A stretch of DNA of 64,000 nucleotides from Streptomyces brevispora (GCF_007829885.1 NZ_VIWW01000001.1:4278001-4342000), one strand, 5' to 3'. Shown: positions 8,028 through 17,233, counted from the first letter of the stretch. A program made the numbers and translations. The notes: a model not told the origin generated them from the sequence alone.

Positions 8028-8669
8028 TCAGTGCTGGTCGATGCCGTGCAGCGGGAAGCCCGCGATGCCCCGCCAGGCCAGCGAGGTGAGCAGTTGCACC
8101 GCGGTGTCGCGCGGAATGGTGGACCCGCTGGAGAGCCAGTAGCGGGCGACCACCTGGGACACCCCGCCCAGGCCGACGGCGAGCAGCATGGACTCGTCCT
8201 TGGACAGGCCCGTGTCACCGGCGATCACGTCGGAGATCGCCTCGGCGCACTGGAGCGAGACCCGGTCGACCCGCTCGCGCACGGCGGGCTCGTTGGTCAG
8301 GTCCGACTCGAAGACCAGCCGGAAGGCGCCGCCCTCGTCCTCGACGTACGCGAAGTAGGCGTCCATCGTCGCGGCCACGCGCAGCTTGTTGTCGGTCGTC
8401 GACGCGAGTGCCGTCCGCACCGACTGGAGCAGCGACTCGCAGTGCTGGTCCAGCAGGGCCAGGTAGAGCTCCAGCTTGCCCGGGAAGTGCTGGTAGAGGA
8501 CCGGCTTGCTGACCCCGGCCCGTTCCGCGATGTCGTCCATCGCGGCGGAGTGGTACCCCTGCGCGACGAAGACTTCCTGGGCGGCGCCCAGGAGCTGATT
8601 GCGTCGGGCGCGACGCGGCAGGCGAGTGCCCCGTGGACGCGCCGCCTCGGTCTGCTCGATGGCTGTCAC
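8028..8669 (-). CDS. TetR/AcrR family transcriptional regulator
   Basis: 213 residues from GTG 8669, which follows a GGGAGG ribosome site; a TTG 12 bases upstream is an alternative. The N-terminal helix-turn-helix is clear: RRNQLLGAAQEVF, then MDDIAERAGVSKPVLYQHF near residues 45-65. The C-terminal part is the variable helical ligand-binding domain. Such regulators usually repress themselves or a neighbour; the flanking DUF3107 gene and the small acidic-protein gene are candidates, but no operator was recognised. The ligand is unknown. Confidence 0.9.
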   Translation of the reverse strand: MTAIEQTEAARPRGTRLPRRARRNQLLGAAQEVFVAQGYHSAAMDDIAERAGVSKPVLYQHFPGKLELYLALLDQHCESLLQSVRTALASTTDNKLRVAATMDAYFAYVEDEGGAFRLVFESDLTNEPAVRERVDRVSLQCAEAISDVIAGDTGLSKDESMLLAVGLGGVSQVVARYWLSSGSTIPRDTAVQLLTSLAWRGIAGFPLHGIDQH

Positions 8670-8837
8670 GCCGCCTCCCAAAATCGTGAATCCGACACAC
8701 CGTTCCGTACACGCTGCGCCATACCGCCATCGTACTTTCGGGTAACCGGGGTATGCGCGGCGCGGACGCAGAATTTCACGGACCGGACGACTGCGGTAGC
8801 CACAGGTTGTTCGGCCTGTGCCCTATAGCGGGACGTA

Positions 8838-9053
8838 TCACCGGTAATCGTCCTCGTCGTCGGCGACAATGCGGGCCTGTTCCGCCGCGTCCGCCTCGTT
8901 CGCGTGGTTCCGGTCGAGCTCCGTCAGCGGTGCGTCGCCCTCGGGGCGCAGTTCTGTCTGCTGCTCGGCGGCGTCCGCCTCGGGTGTTTCCTGGCCGGGA
9001 TCGTCCGGCTGGACGCCCTCGAAGGTCTCCGGGTCACTGGGGTCGACCGTCAT
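8838..9053 (-). CDS. Small acidic hypothetical protein
   Basis: 71 residues from ATG 9053, preceded by a long purine run (AAGGAAGGGAG), which decides the start over an upstream one. It is extremely acidic and contains the heptad EADAAEQ twice. No cysteine, no membrane segment; almost certainly disordered. Divergent from the alpha/beta hydrolase gene starting at 9164, with only 110 bases between them. Function unknown; codon use fits a real gene. Confidence 0.65.
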   Translation of the reverse strand: MTVDPSDPETFEGVQPDDPGQETPEADAAEQQTELRPEGDAPLTELDRNHANEADAAEQARIVADDEDDYR

Positions 9054-9163
9054 GGTGACTCCCTTCCTTTGCTTCGAGCCTAGGAGCAACACCCCGAAGC
9101 CGCGACGCGATGTGTGACGGCGAACACACGAATCGCAGTGTGATCATCTCGTAACATTGCCGT

Positions 9164-10129
9164 ATGTCTTCGACCGAGCTGCCGGGAGTCCGTGCCGCCG
9201 CCGCAGCGGTGGCCCCCACGGTGAGCGCCGTCAGGGCCGCGCAGGGCGAGAGGCTTCGTTCCGTCACGCTGCCCGGACTCACGCTGACCGTCCGTTCGCG
9301 ACCCCCGGAGCGGACGGGTCTGGCGCCCGCCCTCTATGTGCACGGGCTCGGCGGCTCCTCGCAGAACTGGTCGGCGCTGATGCCGCTGCTCCAGGACGTG
9401 CTGGACGGCGAGGCGGTCGACCTGCCCGGCTTCGGGGACTCCCCGCCGCCGGACGACGGCAACTACTCGGTCACCGGTCATGCCCGAGCGGTGATCCGCT
9501 TCCTGGACGCGGAGGAGCGCGGGCCCGTCCACCTGTTCGGCAACAGCCTCGGCGGCTCGGTGGCGACCCGGGTCGCGGCGGTCCGCCCCGATCTGGTGCG
9601 CACGCTCACCCTGATCTCGCCCGCGCTCCCCGAGATCCGGGTGCAGTGGTCGGCCGCGCCGACCGCACTGCTCGCCGTTCCGGGGCTCGTCTCCCTGTTC
9701 TCCCGGATGACCCGGGACTGGACCGCGGAGGAACGCACCCGCGGAGTCATGGCACTCTGTTACGGCGATCCGGCACGGGTCTCCGAGACGGGCTTCCGCG
9801 CGGCGGTGGCCGAAATGGAGCGACGGCTGGAGCTGCCGTACTTCTGGGACGCCATGGCGCGCTCGGCGCGTGGCATCGTCGATGCGTACACGCTGGGCGG
9901 CCAGCACGGGCTGTGGCGTCAGGCCGAGCGGGTGCTCGCGCCGACCCAGCTCGTGTACGGCGGACGGGACCGGCTCGTCTCGTACCGGATGGCACGCAGG
10001 GCGTCCGCGGCCTTCCGCGATTCGCGTCTGCTGACACTGCCCGACGCCGGGCACGTGGCGATGATGGAGTACCCGGAGACGGTCGCCCAGGCGTTCCGGG
10101 AACTGCTCGACGAATGCGGCGGGAGCTGA
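9164..10129 (+). CDS. Alpha/beta hydrolase
   Basis: 321 residues. HGLGGSSQNW forms the oxyanion region, GNSLGG (near residue 127) is the nucleophile elbow, YGGRDRLVS carries the acid and AGHVAMME the histidine near residue 297. No signal peptide or lipobox is visible. It resembles small-molecule lipase/esterase or haloperoxidase-like hydrolases; the substrate is unknown. The DUF3152 gene follows within nine bases or overlaps it, so the two are probably co-transcribed. Confidence 0.86.
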   Translation: MSSTELPGVRAAAAAVAPTVSAVRAAQGERLRSVTLPGLTLTVRSRPPERTGLAPALYVHGLGGSSQNWSALMPLLQDVLDGEAVDLPGFGDSPPPDDGNYSVTGHARAVIRFLDAEERGPVHLFGNSLGGSVATRVAAVRPDLVRTLTLISPALPEIRVQWSAAPTALLAVPGLVSLFSRMTRDWTAEERTRGVMALCYGDPARVSETGFRAAVAEMERRLELPYFWDAMARSARGIVDAYTLGGQHGLWRQAERVLAPTQLVYGGRDRLVSYRMARRASAAFRDSRLLTLPDAGHVAMMEYPETVAQAFRELLDECGGS

Positions 10130-10137
10130 TCCGGGGC

Positions 10138-11487
10138 GTGGGACGACACAGTCGAAAAGGCCCTGGGCCCAAGGCGCCGGAGGCCGGTTCGGCCTCGGCG
10201 GACACGGGTGCCGGGCGTGAGGGCACCCGGCCCGTACCCGGCAGCGGCCGGCGCCGACGGCCGGGCGAGGCGTCATCGGGCGCCGATGGCCACACCCCGT
10301 TCCAGGGCACTCCCCAGGTGCGCGGTGGCCACCCCGAACAGCGTGAACCCGGTGGTGGCTGGGGCGCCGGGCCCATGGCACGGCAGCCCGGGCGGCCGGG
10401 TCGGCCGAGCGGCGGACCCGGCCGTGTCGGTGCGCAGCCGCAGGCGCCGCAGGACGGGCAGGGGACCGGCACCCGGTCGCTGATACCGGGACCGCGACGG
10501 GAGTTCGTCGAGGCCTTCGACAACCCGTCGGCCGCTCCCGCACCCCGCGGCCAGGCGCCGGCACGGACCAACCCGGCTGCACCGGCCGACCCGGCCGATC
10601 CGTACAGCTCCGTCAGCGACTCGGACGAGCGGCCGCCGGGCGGTGGTGGCGGCACGCCCAAGGACTCCAAGGACTCCAAGGGTGGCAGGGGCCGTACCTT
10701 CACCGGCATCGCGGCCGCCGCGGTGACCACGGTGCTCGCGGTGGTCGTGGCGGGCCAGGTCGCCCACGACAGCGGCGCCCGGACCGGTGCCGCGCAGCCC
10801 GCGGGCGTCGACCGGGACGGCGTCGACGACGCCTCCCGTTCGGACAGCCGGAAGACGCCCGCGCCCAAGGTGGCGCTCAAGCCCCTTTCGTACGAGCAGA
10901 AAATGGCCAAGGCCTATCCGCTGGCGCCGAAGCTCAAGGGTTCGGGGGAATTCGAGGCCGTGCCCGGTGCGGCGAAGGCTCCGGGCAAGGGGCACAAGTA
11001 CCGCTACCGGATCGATGTCGAGAAGGGGCTCGGACTCGACTCCGCGCTCTTTGCCGAGGCGGTCCAGAAAACCCTGAATGATGAACGTAGTTGGGCGCAC
11101 GACGGCGAGATGACCTTCGAACGGATTTCCACCGGCGATCCGGATTTCGTGATCACGCTGGCGAGTCCCGGGACCACGGGCGACTGGTGCGAGAAGTCGG
11201 GGCTGGACACGACGGTCGACAACGTCTCCTGCGACTCCGCCGCCACCGAGCGCGTGATGATCAATGCCTATCGCTGGGCCCAGGGGTCGTCCACCTTCGG
11301 CCCGGACAAGCTCCACTCCTACCGCCAGATGCTGATCAACCACGAAGTGGGCCATCGGCTGGGTCACAACCATGTGAGTTGCCGCACGCCGGGCTCGCTC
11401 GCTCCGGTGATGCAGCAGCAGACCAAATCGCTCAATATCGACGACATCAAATGCCGCGCCAACGCCTGGGTGTATCCGACCGGTTGA
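10138..11487 (+). CDS. DUF3152 protein, membrane-anchored metzincin-like protease
   Basis: 449 residues from GTG 10138 (VGRHSRKG, the common start form of this family); ATG 10114 overlapping the previous gene is an alternative. Layout: about 180 residues of Pro/Gly/Arg-rich disordered N-terminus, one membrane segment (TFTGIAAAAVTTVLAVVVAG), a linker, then the DUF3152 domain. Near the C-terminus HEVGHRLGHNH matches the metzincin zinc motif HExxHxxGxxH exactly, so this is probably an extracytoplasmic zinc peptidase. Four cysteines in the exported domain may form disulfides. The substrate is unknown. Confidence 0.85.
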   Translation: MGRHSRKGPGPKAPEAGSASADTGAGREGTRPVPGSGRRRRPGEASSGADGHTPFQGTPQVRGGHPEQREPGGGWGAGPMARQPGRPGRPSGGPGRVGAQPQAPQDGQGTGTRSLIPGPRREFVEAFDNPSAAPAPRGQAPARTNPAAPADPADPYSSVSDSDERPPGGGGGTPKDSKDSKGGRGRTFTGIAAAAVTTVLAVVVAGQVAHDSGARTGAAQPAGVDRDGVDDASRSDSRKTPAPKVALKPLSYEQKMAKAYPLAPKLKGSGEFEAVPGAAKAPGKGHKYRYRIDVEKGLGLDSALFAEAVQKTLNDERSWAHDGEMTFERISTGDPDFVITLASPGTTGDWCEKSGLDTTVDNVSCDSAATERVMINAYRWAQGSSTFGPDKLHSYRQMLINHEVGHRLGHNHVSCRTPGSLAPVMQQQTKSLNIDDIKCRANAWVYPTG

Positions 11488-11592
11488 GCCCGGCGGGTGT
11501 CTGTGCGAACGGTCGCGGGTCCGGACCGGGCCGGTGAGGGCGGTCTCCCGACACACATCGTCCGAATGGTGAGATGGCCGTCTCATGTTTTT

Positions 11593-11621
11593 TTGACATC
11601 GTGAAGGCCGTCACTCATATT
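11593..11621 (+). promoter_or_regulatory. SigA/HrdB-type promoter giving a leaderless transcript
   Basis: TTGACA (11593-11598), a 17-base spacer and CATATT (11616-11621) form a good housekeeping promoter. The expected start point, six to seven bases after the -10, falls on the ATG at 11628. No ribosome site precedes that ATG, so the transcript should be leaderless. Confidence 0.75.
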
Positions 11622-11627
11622 TCTCGC

Positions 11628-11723
11628 ATGTCACGCAGCCTCGTCACCTTCGATCGCGCCGCCATTGAGCTGGCGCTCATCGGTGTGACCGGGCACAGCG
11701 TCGCCGACGTCGACTGTTGCTGA
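11628..11723 (+). CDS. Cys-rich leader peptide (Ms4533A-like), putative cysteine attenuator
   Basis: A 31-codon ORF, MSRSLVTFDR to HSVADVDCC, ending in two tandem cysteine codons (TGT TGC) right before TGA. It lacks a ribosome site and sits directly at a predicted transcription start. This matches the actinobacterial Cys-rich leader peptides (Ms4533A family as I recall it), where ribosome stalling at terminal cysteines when charged Cys-tRNA is scarce changes expression of downstream sulfur genes. The next gene, 220 bases on, is the binding protein of an ABC importer. The peptide itself probably has no function; translation is the signal. Confidence 0.8.
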   Translation: MSRSLVTFDRAAIELALIGVTGHSVADVDCC

Positions 11724-11944
11724 CGCCCGCCCGAGTGCGCGTCGGCCCCCTCCCGTTCGAGCCCTGATGGCCCGGACGGGTCCTCCCTGACTGCCGCACC
11801 GGGCCTACTCCGTCCGCAGGCGCGGCAGTTCCAGTGTTCCGGTCCCTCCACCGACCGGTCGTCAGCACGCCCTCTCGTCGCCGCCTGCACGGATTCGCTT
11901 TTCGATTCCTTCATCCAGGCAGTACTCCGAGAGGTCACCTTCCG
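11724..11944 (+). promoter_or_regulatory. Leader region between Cys leader peptide and ABC operon
   Basis: A 221-base untranslated stretch. A CTGCCGC (11791-11797) / GCGGCAG (11822-11828) stem and several overlapping GC-rich alternatives could form competing structures. A GAGAGG ribosome site lies 12 bases before the ATG at 11945. If the leader peptide works as an attenuator, this segment holds the switch. No classical U-tract terminator is visible, so control may act on translation or through Rho. Confidence 0.45.
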
Positions 11945-13672
11945 ATGCGTCAACCGTCTGTCATATCGCGCCGCACAGCAGCCGCGGCCGCAGTACTCGT
12001 CGTCGTCGCCGGCGCCGCGGCCTGCGGGCCCGAGGCCGGCAGCAAGGGCGGCGACGGCGGCTCCGGCGCGGCGGGCGCCCCCAAGAAGGGCGGCACGCTC
12101 ACCGTCCTGAACAGCGCCCCGCAGGAGGACTTCGACCCCGCCCGGCTCTACACCTCCGGCGGCGGCAACGTCCCCTCGCTCGTCTTCCGCACGCTCACCA
12201 CCCGCAACCGGGAGGACGGTGCGGCCGGCTCGAAGGTCGTCCCCGACCTGGCGACCGACCTGGGCAGACCCAGCAAGAACGCCACCGTCTGGACGTACAC
12301 GCTCAAGGACGACCTCAAGTACGAGGACGGCACCGCGATCACGAGCGCCGACATCAAGTACGGCATCGAGCGCTCCTTCGCGGCCGAGCTCTCCGGCGGC
12401 GCGCCCTACCTGCGCGACTGGCTGATCGGCGGGGCCGGCTACCAGGGCCCGTACAAGGACAAGAAGGGCCTCGACTCGATCGAGACACCCGACGCGAAGA
12501 CGATCGTCTTCCACCTCAACAAGCCCGAGGGCGAGTTCCCCTTCCTGGCCACCCAGACCCAGACCACTCCCGTGCCGAAGGCCAAGGACACCGGCACGAA
12601 GTACGAGGAGCACCCGCTCTCCTCCGGCCCGTACAAGGTCGTCACGAACGAGGGCGACGGCGAGCGGCTCGTCCTGGAGCGCAACACCTACTGGTCGCCC
12701 GCCACCGACGAGGAGCGCAAGGCCTACCCCGACCGGATCGACGTCCGCTCCGGGCTCGACTCCGCCGTCATCAACCAGCGGCTGTCCGCCTCGCAGGGCG
12801 CCGACGCCGCGGCCGTCACCACCGACACCAACCTCGGCCCGGCCGAGCTCGCCAAGGTCAGCGGCGACAAGAAGCTCGCCGCCCGGGTCGGAACCGGCCA
12901 CTTCGGCTACACGAACTACATCGCCTTCAACCCGAAGGTGAAGCCGTTCGACAACCCGAAGGTGCGCCAGGCGATCTCCTTCGCCGTCGACCGCAGCTCC
13001 GTCATCAACGCCGCGGGCGGCTCCTCGCTCGCCGTGCCCGCCACCACCTTCCTGCCGGACCAGGAGTCCTTCGGCTACACGCCGTACGACGCGTTCCCGG
13101 CCGGCGAGTCCGGCAACGCGGCCAAGGCCAGGGAACTGCTGAAGGAAGCCGGCTACCCCAACGGCCTGACCGTCACCCTCACGCACAACAACGACAAGAA
13201 CTTCGCCACCAGCCCGGAGATCGCCACCGCCCTCCAGGAGGCGCTGAAAAAGGCCGGCATCACCGTCAAGCTCCGCGGCCTGGAGTCCAACGCGTACTCG
13301 GACACCGTCTACAACGTGAGGACCGAGCCCGGTTTCTTCCTCGCCGGCTGGGGCGCCGACTGGCCCTCCGGCGGCCCGTTCTTCGCCCCGATCTTCGACG
13401 GACGCCAGATCGTCAAGGCCGGGTACAACTTCAACTCCGGCCGGCTGAACGACCCCGCGGTCAACAAGGAGATCGACGAGATCAACAAGCTGACCGACCT
13501 GAACGCCGCCGCGAAGCGCTGGGGCGCGCTCGACAAGAAGGTCGGTGAGCGGGCGCTGACCGTGCCGCTGTTCCACCCGGTCTACAAGCGCCTGTACGGC
13601 GAGTCCGTCAAGAACGTCGTGATCAGCGACTGGACCGGCGTGCTCGACATCTCGCAGGTCGCGGTCAAGTAG
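11945..13672 (+). CDS. ABC transporter substrate-binding lipoprotein (peptide/nickel family 5)
   Basis: 575 residues from ATG 11945; an upstream in-frame start would place non-coding leader sequence into the protein. N-terminal RR followed by a hydrophobic core and AAAC (Cys 27) gives a lipoprotein signal, possibly Tat-routed (VISRRTAAAAAVLV). The rest has the family-5 solute-binding layout (GGTLTVLNSAPQEDFDP, DLKYEDGTAITSADIKYGIERS, LKEAGYPNGL). It captures oligopeptides or similar ligands outside the cell and feeds the permeases directly downstream. The cysteine leader suggests a sulfur-containing ligand, which is inference only. Confidence 0.9.
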   Translation: MRQPSVISRRTAAAAAVLVVVAGAAACGPEAGSKGGDGGSGAAGAPKKGGTLTVLNSAPQEDFDPARLYTSGGGNVPSLVFRTLTTRNREDGAAGSKVVPDLATDLGRPSKNATVWTYTLKDDLKYEDGTAITSADIKYGIERSFAAELSGGAPYLRDWLIGGAGYQGPYKDKKGLDSIETPDAKTIVFHLNKPEGEFPFLATQTQTTPVPKAKDTGTKYEEHPLSSGPYKVVTNEGDGERLVLERNTYWSPATDEERKAYPDRIDVRSGLDSAVINQRLSASQGADAAAVTTDTNLGPAELAKVSGDKKLAARVGTGHFGYTNYIAFNPKVKPFDNPKVRQAISFAVDRSSVINAAGGSSLAVPATTFLPDQESFGYTPYDAFPAGESGNAAKARELLKEAGYPNGLTVTLTHNNDKNFATSPEIATALQEALKKAGITVKLRGLESNAYSDTVYNVRTEPGFFLAGWGADWPSGGPFFAPIFDGRQIVKAGYNFNSGRLNDPAVNKEIDEINKLTDLNAAAKRWGALDKKVGERALTVPLFHPVYKRLYGESVKNVVISDWTGVLDISQVAVK

Positions 13673-13674
13673 CC

Positions 13675-14658
13675 ATGGCCGAAGCACTGCTGGTCAAGGA
13701 GGCGGGGGCCGTCGCGGCCCCCGCCTCCGGGGCCCATCCGTTCTGGCGCCGGCTGCGCACCCGGCGCTCGGCGCTCGTGGCCGCCGCCGTCGTCACCCTG
13801 CTCGTCCTGACCGCGCTCGCCGCGCCGCTGCTCGCGGGCATCGAGGGCCAGGACCCCACCACGTACCACCCGTCTCTCGTCGACTCCGCCACCGGCGGGG
13901 TGCCGCTCGGCTCCTTCGGCGGGATCAGCGCCGAGCACTGGCTCGGCGTCGAACCGCTCACCGGACGCGACCTGTTCGCCCGCGTCGTGTACGGCGCCCG
14001 GGTCTCGCTCGGCGTCGCGCTCGGCGCGACCCTGCTCCAGGTGGTCATCGGCGTCGTCATCGGCCTCGCCGCCGGTCTCGGCAACCGCTTCGTCGACCAG
14101 GCGTTCAGCCGCCTCACCGATGTCATGGTCGCTCTGCCGGTCATGGTGGCGGCCCTCGGCGCACTCGCCGTCGTCCCGGCCGGATTCCCGCGCCCGGTGC
14201 TGATCGCGCTGCTCGTCGGCCTGGTCGGCTGGACCCACATCTCGAAGATCGTGCGCGCCAAGACCCTCGCCCTGAAATCCCTCGACCACGTCGCGGCCGC
14301 CCGGCTCAGCGGCTGGGGCTCCTGGCAGATCGCCCGGCGTGAGCTGCTGCCCGCGCTGGCGGCGCCCGTCATCACGTACGCCGTACTGCTCTTCCCCGCC
14401 AACATCGTCGTCGAGGCCGCTCTGTCCTTCCTCGGCGTCGGCATCAAGCCTCCCACCCCGTCCTGGGGGCAGATGCTCAGCGACGCCGGCACCTGGTACC
14501 AGGCGGCGCCCACGTATCTGCTGATCCCGGCCCTGCTGCTCTTCGTCACCGTGCTGGCGCTCACCGTCCTCGGCGAGGGCGTGCGCACCGCGCTCGACCC
14601 GCGCGCCGCCTCCCGGCTGCGGATCGGCACCGGAGCCAAGAAGGAGGCCGGAGCATGA
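13675..14658 (+). CDS. ABC transporter permease, DppC type
   Basis: 327 residues, starting two bases after the binding-protein stop. About six membrane segments. The N-terminal segment is followed by the extracellular loop typical of DppC/OppC (TYHPSLVDS...LGVEPLTGRDLFARVVYGARVSL), and the EAA-like coupling loop occurs near residue 215 (AARLSGWGSWQIARRELLPAL). It forms one half of the membrane channel with the next gene. It overlaps the next gene by four bases (ATGA), so translation is coupled. Confidence 0.92.
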   Translation: MAEALLVKEAGAVAAPASGAHPFWRRLRTRRSALVAAAVVTLLVLTALAAPLLAGIEGQDPTTYHPSLVDSATGGVPLGSFGGISAEHWLGVEPLTGRDLFARVVYGARVSLGVALGATLLQVVIGVVIGLAAGLGNRFVDQAFSRLTDVMVALPVMVAALGALAVVPAGFPRPVLIALLVGLVGWTHISKIVRAKTLALKSLDHVAAARLSGWGSWQIARRELLPALAAPVITYAVLLFPANIVVEAALSFLGVGIKPPTPSWGQMLSDAGTWYQAAPTYLLIPALLLFVTVLALTVLGEGVRTALDPRAASRLRIGTGAKKEAGA

Positions 14659-15644
14659 GGTGGTTCCTGCTGCGACGACTCGGCGGGGCGCTCTTCGTCC
14701 TGCTCGCCCTCAGCGTCGTCGTCTACGCGGCCTTCTACGTGGCACCGGGCAACGTCGCACAGATCGCCTGCGGCCCGCGCTGCTCGCCCGCGCAGGTCGC
14801 CCAGGTCAGCGAACAACTGCGGCTCGGCGACCCGGTGTACGTGCAGTACGCGCACTTCCTCCAGAGCCTGGTCGCCGGCCGCGACTACTCCACCGGAACC
14901 GGCGTGGTGCACTGCCAGGCCCCCTGCCTGGGACTCTCGTACCAGAGCGGCCAGCAGGTCACCCAGCTGATCGTCGCCAAGCTGCCCGCCACCGTCTCGC
15001 TCGCCGTCGGCGCCTTCGTGCTGTGGATGGTGCTCGGCGTCGGCACCGGCCTGCTCTCGGTGTGGCGGCGCGGCCGCGCCACCGAGCGCGTCCTCACCGG
15101 GATCACCCTGGCCGGCATGGCCACGCCGGTCTTCGTGATCGGCCTGCTGCTGATCATCATCTGCGTCACGACGCTCCAGATCCTGCCGTTCCCGGACTAC
15201 GTGCCGTTCACCGAGGACCCGGAGCAGTGGGCCTGGAACCTGCTGCTGCCGTGGATCTCCCTGGCCCTCGTCTCCGCGGCCCCGTACGCCCGGATGACCC
15301 GGGCCTCGATGCTGGAGACGCTTGCCGAGGACCATGTCCGCACCTTCAGGGCGTACGGGGTCAGCGAGCGGGTGATCGTCGGACGGCACGCGCTGCGCGG
15401 CGCACTCGCCCCGGTGATCGCGCTCGGCGCACTGGACGTCGGCTCGATGTTCGGTGGCGCCGTGCTCACCGAGTCCCTCTTCGGGATTCCGGGGGTCGGC
15501 CGCGAACTCGTCGCAGCCGTAAGGAACGTGGACCTCCCGGTCGTCGTCGGTCTGGTGCTCGTCACCGGGTTCTTCGTCGTCCTTGCCAATGCCGTCGCGG
15601 ACATCCTGCAGGCGATGGCCGACCGACGGGTGGTGCTGTCATGA
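14655..15644 (+). CDS. ABC transporter permease, DppB type
   Basis: 329 residues with the DppB/OppB signature start (MRWFLLRRLGGALFVLLALSVVVY), six membrane segments and the coupling loop FRAYGVSERVIVGRHALRGALAPVI near residues 230-255. Coupled by 4-base overlaps both to the upstream permease and to the downstream ATPase. Two cysteine pairs in the first extracellular loop (IACGPRCS and VHCQAPC) are unusual for this family and could form disulfides. In this operon DppC precedes DppB, the reverse of the common order. Confidence 0.92.
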   Translation: MRWFLLRRLGGALFVLLALSVVVYAAFYVAPGNVAQIACGPRCSPAQVAQVSEQLRLGDPVYVQYAHFLQSLVAGRDYSTGTGVVHCQAPCLGLSYQSGQQVTQLIVAKLPATVSLAVGAFVLWMVLGVGTGLLSVWRRGRATERVLTGITLAGMATPVFVIGLLLIIICVTTLQILPFPDYVPFTEDPEQWAWNLLLPWISLALVSAAPYARMTRASMLETLAEDHVRTFRAYGVSERVIVGRHALRGALAPVIALGALDVGSMFGGAVLTESLFGIPGVGRELVAAVRNVDLPVVVGLVLVTGFFVVLANAVADILQAMADRRVVLS

Positions 15645-17233
15645 GTCTGGTCGAGGTCACCGATCTCTCGATCTCGTTCGGCGACGTACAGGCGGTGAGC
15701 GGACTGTCGTTCTCGCTGGAGGCGGGCGGTGCGCTCGGCATCGTCGGCGAGTCCGGCTCCGGCAAGAGCGCGTCGGCGTACGCCCTGCTCGGACTGCACC
15801 GGGGCACCGGCGCCAGGGTCGGCGGCTCCGTCCGGGTGGCCGGTGTGGACGTCCAGACGGCCGACGACGCCGAACTGCGCGGACTGCGGGGGGCGAAGGC
15901 CGCGATGGTCTTCCAGGACCCGCTGTCCTCGCTGGACCCGTACTACGCCGTCGGCGCCCAGATCGCCCAGGTCCACCGGGTCCACAACCGAGTCTCCCGG
16001 CGGGCGGCGCGGGCCAGGGCCGTCGAGGTGCTGGACCGGGTCGGCATTCCCGACGCGGCACGCCGCTCCCGGTCCCGGCCGCACGAGTTCTCCGGCGGGA
16101 TGCGGCAACGGGCGCTGATCGCGATGGCACTGGCCTGCGAGCCGCAGCTGCTGATCGCCGACGAGCCGACCACCGCGCTCGACGTCACCGTCCAGGCCCA
16201 GATCCTCGACCTGCTGCACGATCTGCGCCGGGAGACGGGCATGGGGCTGCTGCTGGTCACCCACGACGTGGGCGTGGCGGCGGAGTCGGTGGACGAGGTG
16301 CTGGTCATGCGCTCCGGTCTCGCGGTGGAACGGGGGCCGGTGGCGCAGGTCCTCGGCGCGCCGCGCGAGCCGTACACGAAGGCGCTGATGTCCGCGGTGC
16401 CGCGCATCGCTGCGGAGCCGGGCGGCCCGGCCGCCACGACCGGACGCGTGGTCCCCGATGAGGCCGAGGTGCTCATCGAGGCCGACGGAGTGCGGCAGGT
16501 CTTCGGCCGGGGGAAGTCCGCCCTGGCCGCCGTCGACGGGGTCTCCCTCACCGTTCGGCACGGCGAGACGCTCGGCATCGTCGGGGAGAGCGGCAGCGGC
16601 AAGACCACCCTCGGGCGGATGCTCGTCGGCCTGCTGGAGCCCACCTCCGGCCGGCTGAGCCGGGTGGACCCGGTGCAGATGGTCTTCCAGGACCCGGTCT
16701 CCTCGCTCAACCCGCGCCGCTCCGTCGGCGAGTCCGTCGCCGACCCACTGCGGGCGCGCGGGCAGCGCGACGAGGGCGTCATCAGGGCGCGCGTACAGGA
16801 TCTGCTGGAGCGCGTCGGGCTCGACCCGGAGCAGTACGACCGCTATCCGCACGAGTTCAGCGGCGGACAGCGCCAGCGTGTAGGGATCGCGCGGGCGCTG
16901 GCCGCCGAACCGAGGCTGATCGTCTGCGACGAGGCGGTCTCCGCTCTCGACGTGACGACCCAGGCCCAGGTGACCGCGCTGCTGGCCGAGCTCCAGCAGG
17001 AACTGGGGCTCGCGCTGGTCTTCATCGCGCACGACCTCGCCGTCGTACGCCAGGTCAGCGACCGGGTCGCCGTCATGCGCCACGGCCGGATCGTCGAGGA
17101 GGGCACCGTGGAGCAGGTGTACGGAGATCCCCGTGACCCGTACACCAAACAGCTCCTGGCGGCCGTTCCGGCGCTCGATCCGGCACGCGCGGCGGTCCGC
17201 CGCGCAGCACGCGCGGAGCCGGTCGCAGGCTGA
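15641..17233 (+). CDS. Fused two-domain ABC transporter ATPase (DppD-DppF type)
   Basis: 530 residues holding two complete nucleotide-binding domains. First: GESGSGKSASA near residue 36, signature SGGMRQR near 150 and IADEPTTALD near 172. Second: GESGSGKTTLG near residue 315, SGGQRQR near 407 and CDEAVSALD near 430. ATG 15641 overlaps the previous stop by four bases. It energises the upstream permease pair. Fusion of the D and F subunits is common for such importers in Actinobacteria. The second Walker B has DEA in place of DEP, which is tolerated in this family. Confidence 0.93.
   Translation: MSLVEVTDLSISFGDVQAVSGLSFSLEAGGALGIVGESGSGKSASAYALLGLHRGTGARVGGSVRVAGVDVQTADDAELRGLRGAKAAMVFQDPLSSLDPYYAVGAQIAQVHRVHNRVSRRAARARAVEVLDRVGIPDAARRSRSRPHEFSGGMRQRALIAMALACEPQLLIADEPTTALDVTVQAQILDLLHDLRRETGMGLLLVTHDVGVAAESVDEVLVMRSGLAVERGPVAQVLGAPREPYTKALMSAVPRIAAEPGGPAATTGRVVPDEAEVLIEADGVRQVFGRGKSALAAVDGVSLTVRHGETLGIVGESGSGKTTLGRMLVGLLEPTSGRLSRVDPVQMVFQDPVSSLNPRRSVGESVADPLRARGQRDEGVIRARVQDLLERVGLDPEQYDRYPHEFSGGQRQRVGIARALAAEPRLIVCDEAVSALDVTTQAQVTALLAELQQELGLALVFIAHDLAVVRQVSDRVAVMRHGRIVEEGTVEQVYGDPRDPYTKQLLAAVPALDPARAAVRRAARAEPVAG

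Noticed and set aside
9157..10137. Frame of the DUF3152 gene extends upstream over the whole alpha/beta hydrolase, giving a 776-residue product
   Set aside because: The part before 10114 overlaps a clear hydrolase gene in another frame, is nearly pure Ala/Arg/Gly and shows no homology; the MGRHSRK-like start is typical of the family.
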